A stretch of DNA of 64,000 nt from the NCBI GenBank assembly GCA_029339505.1, contig JAQISU010000171.1, positions 924,001-988,000 on the forward strand, read 5' to 3'. Positions 63,701 to 64,000 of this stretch are shown piece after piece. Positions within the stretch are counted from its first letter, which is position 1. The number at the start of each line of letters is the position of its first letter. Origin of the DNA: Unio delphinus (lineage: Eukaryota; Mollusca; Bivalvia; Unionida; Unionidae). The notes beneath the pieces are model-generated. The model saw only the letters and a program-made list of their open reading frames with translations, made no database searches and was not told the DNA's origin. The position numbers were made by a program, and so were the translations under genes.

Positions 63701-64000
63701 TACTACATGGCATATCAAATTAAAACATTGCTTTGACAAAGATTAGCTACTTACTACATGGCATATCAAATTAAAACATTGCTTTGACAAAAGTTAGTCA
63801 CTTACTACATGGCATATCAAATTAAAACATTGCTTTGACAATGATTAGCTACTTACTACATGGCATATGAAATTAAAACATTGCTTTGACAAAGGTTAGC
63901 TACTTACTACATGGCATATCAAATTAAAACATTGCTTTGACAAAGATTAGCTACTTACTACATGGCATATCAAATTAAAACATTGCTTCGACAAAGGTTA
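60799..64000. repeat. 51-bp satellite, right part (about 63 units)
   Basis: Same unit and variants as 37685-45886, continuing after the Polinton to the window edge. One unit at about 63450 has a TATA expansion (CATATATATC). Confidence 0.97.

Overview
The window looks like a mollusc (lophotrochozoan) nuclear genome. It has vertebrate-style GT-AG introns, tRNA-derived SINEs with a tail of the kind I know from molluscs, CR1-like and Gypsy-like retroelement debris, and very heavy minisatellite content (roughly half of the 64 kb). The mollusc assignment is an inference from these elements, not a measured match.

One host gene runs through the window on the minus strand: aspartyl aminopeptidase (DNPEP, peptidase family M18). 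I could join eight consecutive exons by protein similarity and by matching splice phases: 37392-37515, 29363-29470, 20071-20148, 17623-17703, 13817-13974, 4813-4852, 2554-2655 and 1589-1756. Together they encode about 286 residues and keep all M18 metal/catalytic motifs expected in this part of the protein. The N-terminal exons should lie beyond 64000 and the last exon below position 1. Every long intron is filled by one or more unrelated tandem arrays with units of 25-78 bp. At four exon edges the array unit contains a copy of the exon edge together with its splice site, so the exon boundary itself seeded the satellite. Three tRNA-like SINEs, a hAT-type MITE, a piggyBac-type MITE, a Gypsy LTR with a broken gag start and a 3.2-kb CR1-like LINE (with its own SINE-tail insertion) also sit in the introns.

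The intron upstream of the first visible exon is a 51-bp satellite (37685-45886, resuming 60799-64000). A complete Polinton/Maverick (adintovirus-like) element of 14.9 kb (45887-60798) has inserted into it. The element has 285-bp terminal inverted repeats with only three differences, AG...CT termini and a 5-bp GCATA target duplication. From left to right it carries a penton-like minor capsid protein, a two-TM/coiled-coil protein, a fibre-like protein with a repeated shaft, an adenain-type protease, a pX-like hydrophobic/basic protein, the double-jelly-roll major capsid protein, two further virion-type proteins (all minus strand), an unknown protein, an HNH homing endonuclease (minus), protein-primed-type DNA polymerase B followed in frame by an SF1 helicase (plus), an rve integrase and a zinc-ribbon/phospholipase A2 protein (minus), and an A32/FtsK-like packaging ATPase (plus). 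The set covers integration, replication, capsid building, maturation, packaging and membrane penetration.

Three breaks are visible: a TGA between polymerase and helicase, a TAA inside the two-TM gene, and a -1 frame change in the zinc-ribbon/PLA2 gene located exactly on an A AAA AAC slippery heptamer. The most unusual non-coding feature of the element is a triplicated 128-bp 5' leader at 53087-53472. Each copy carries a hairpin whose arms have changed sequence between copies while keeping pairing.
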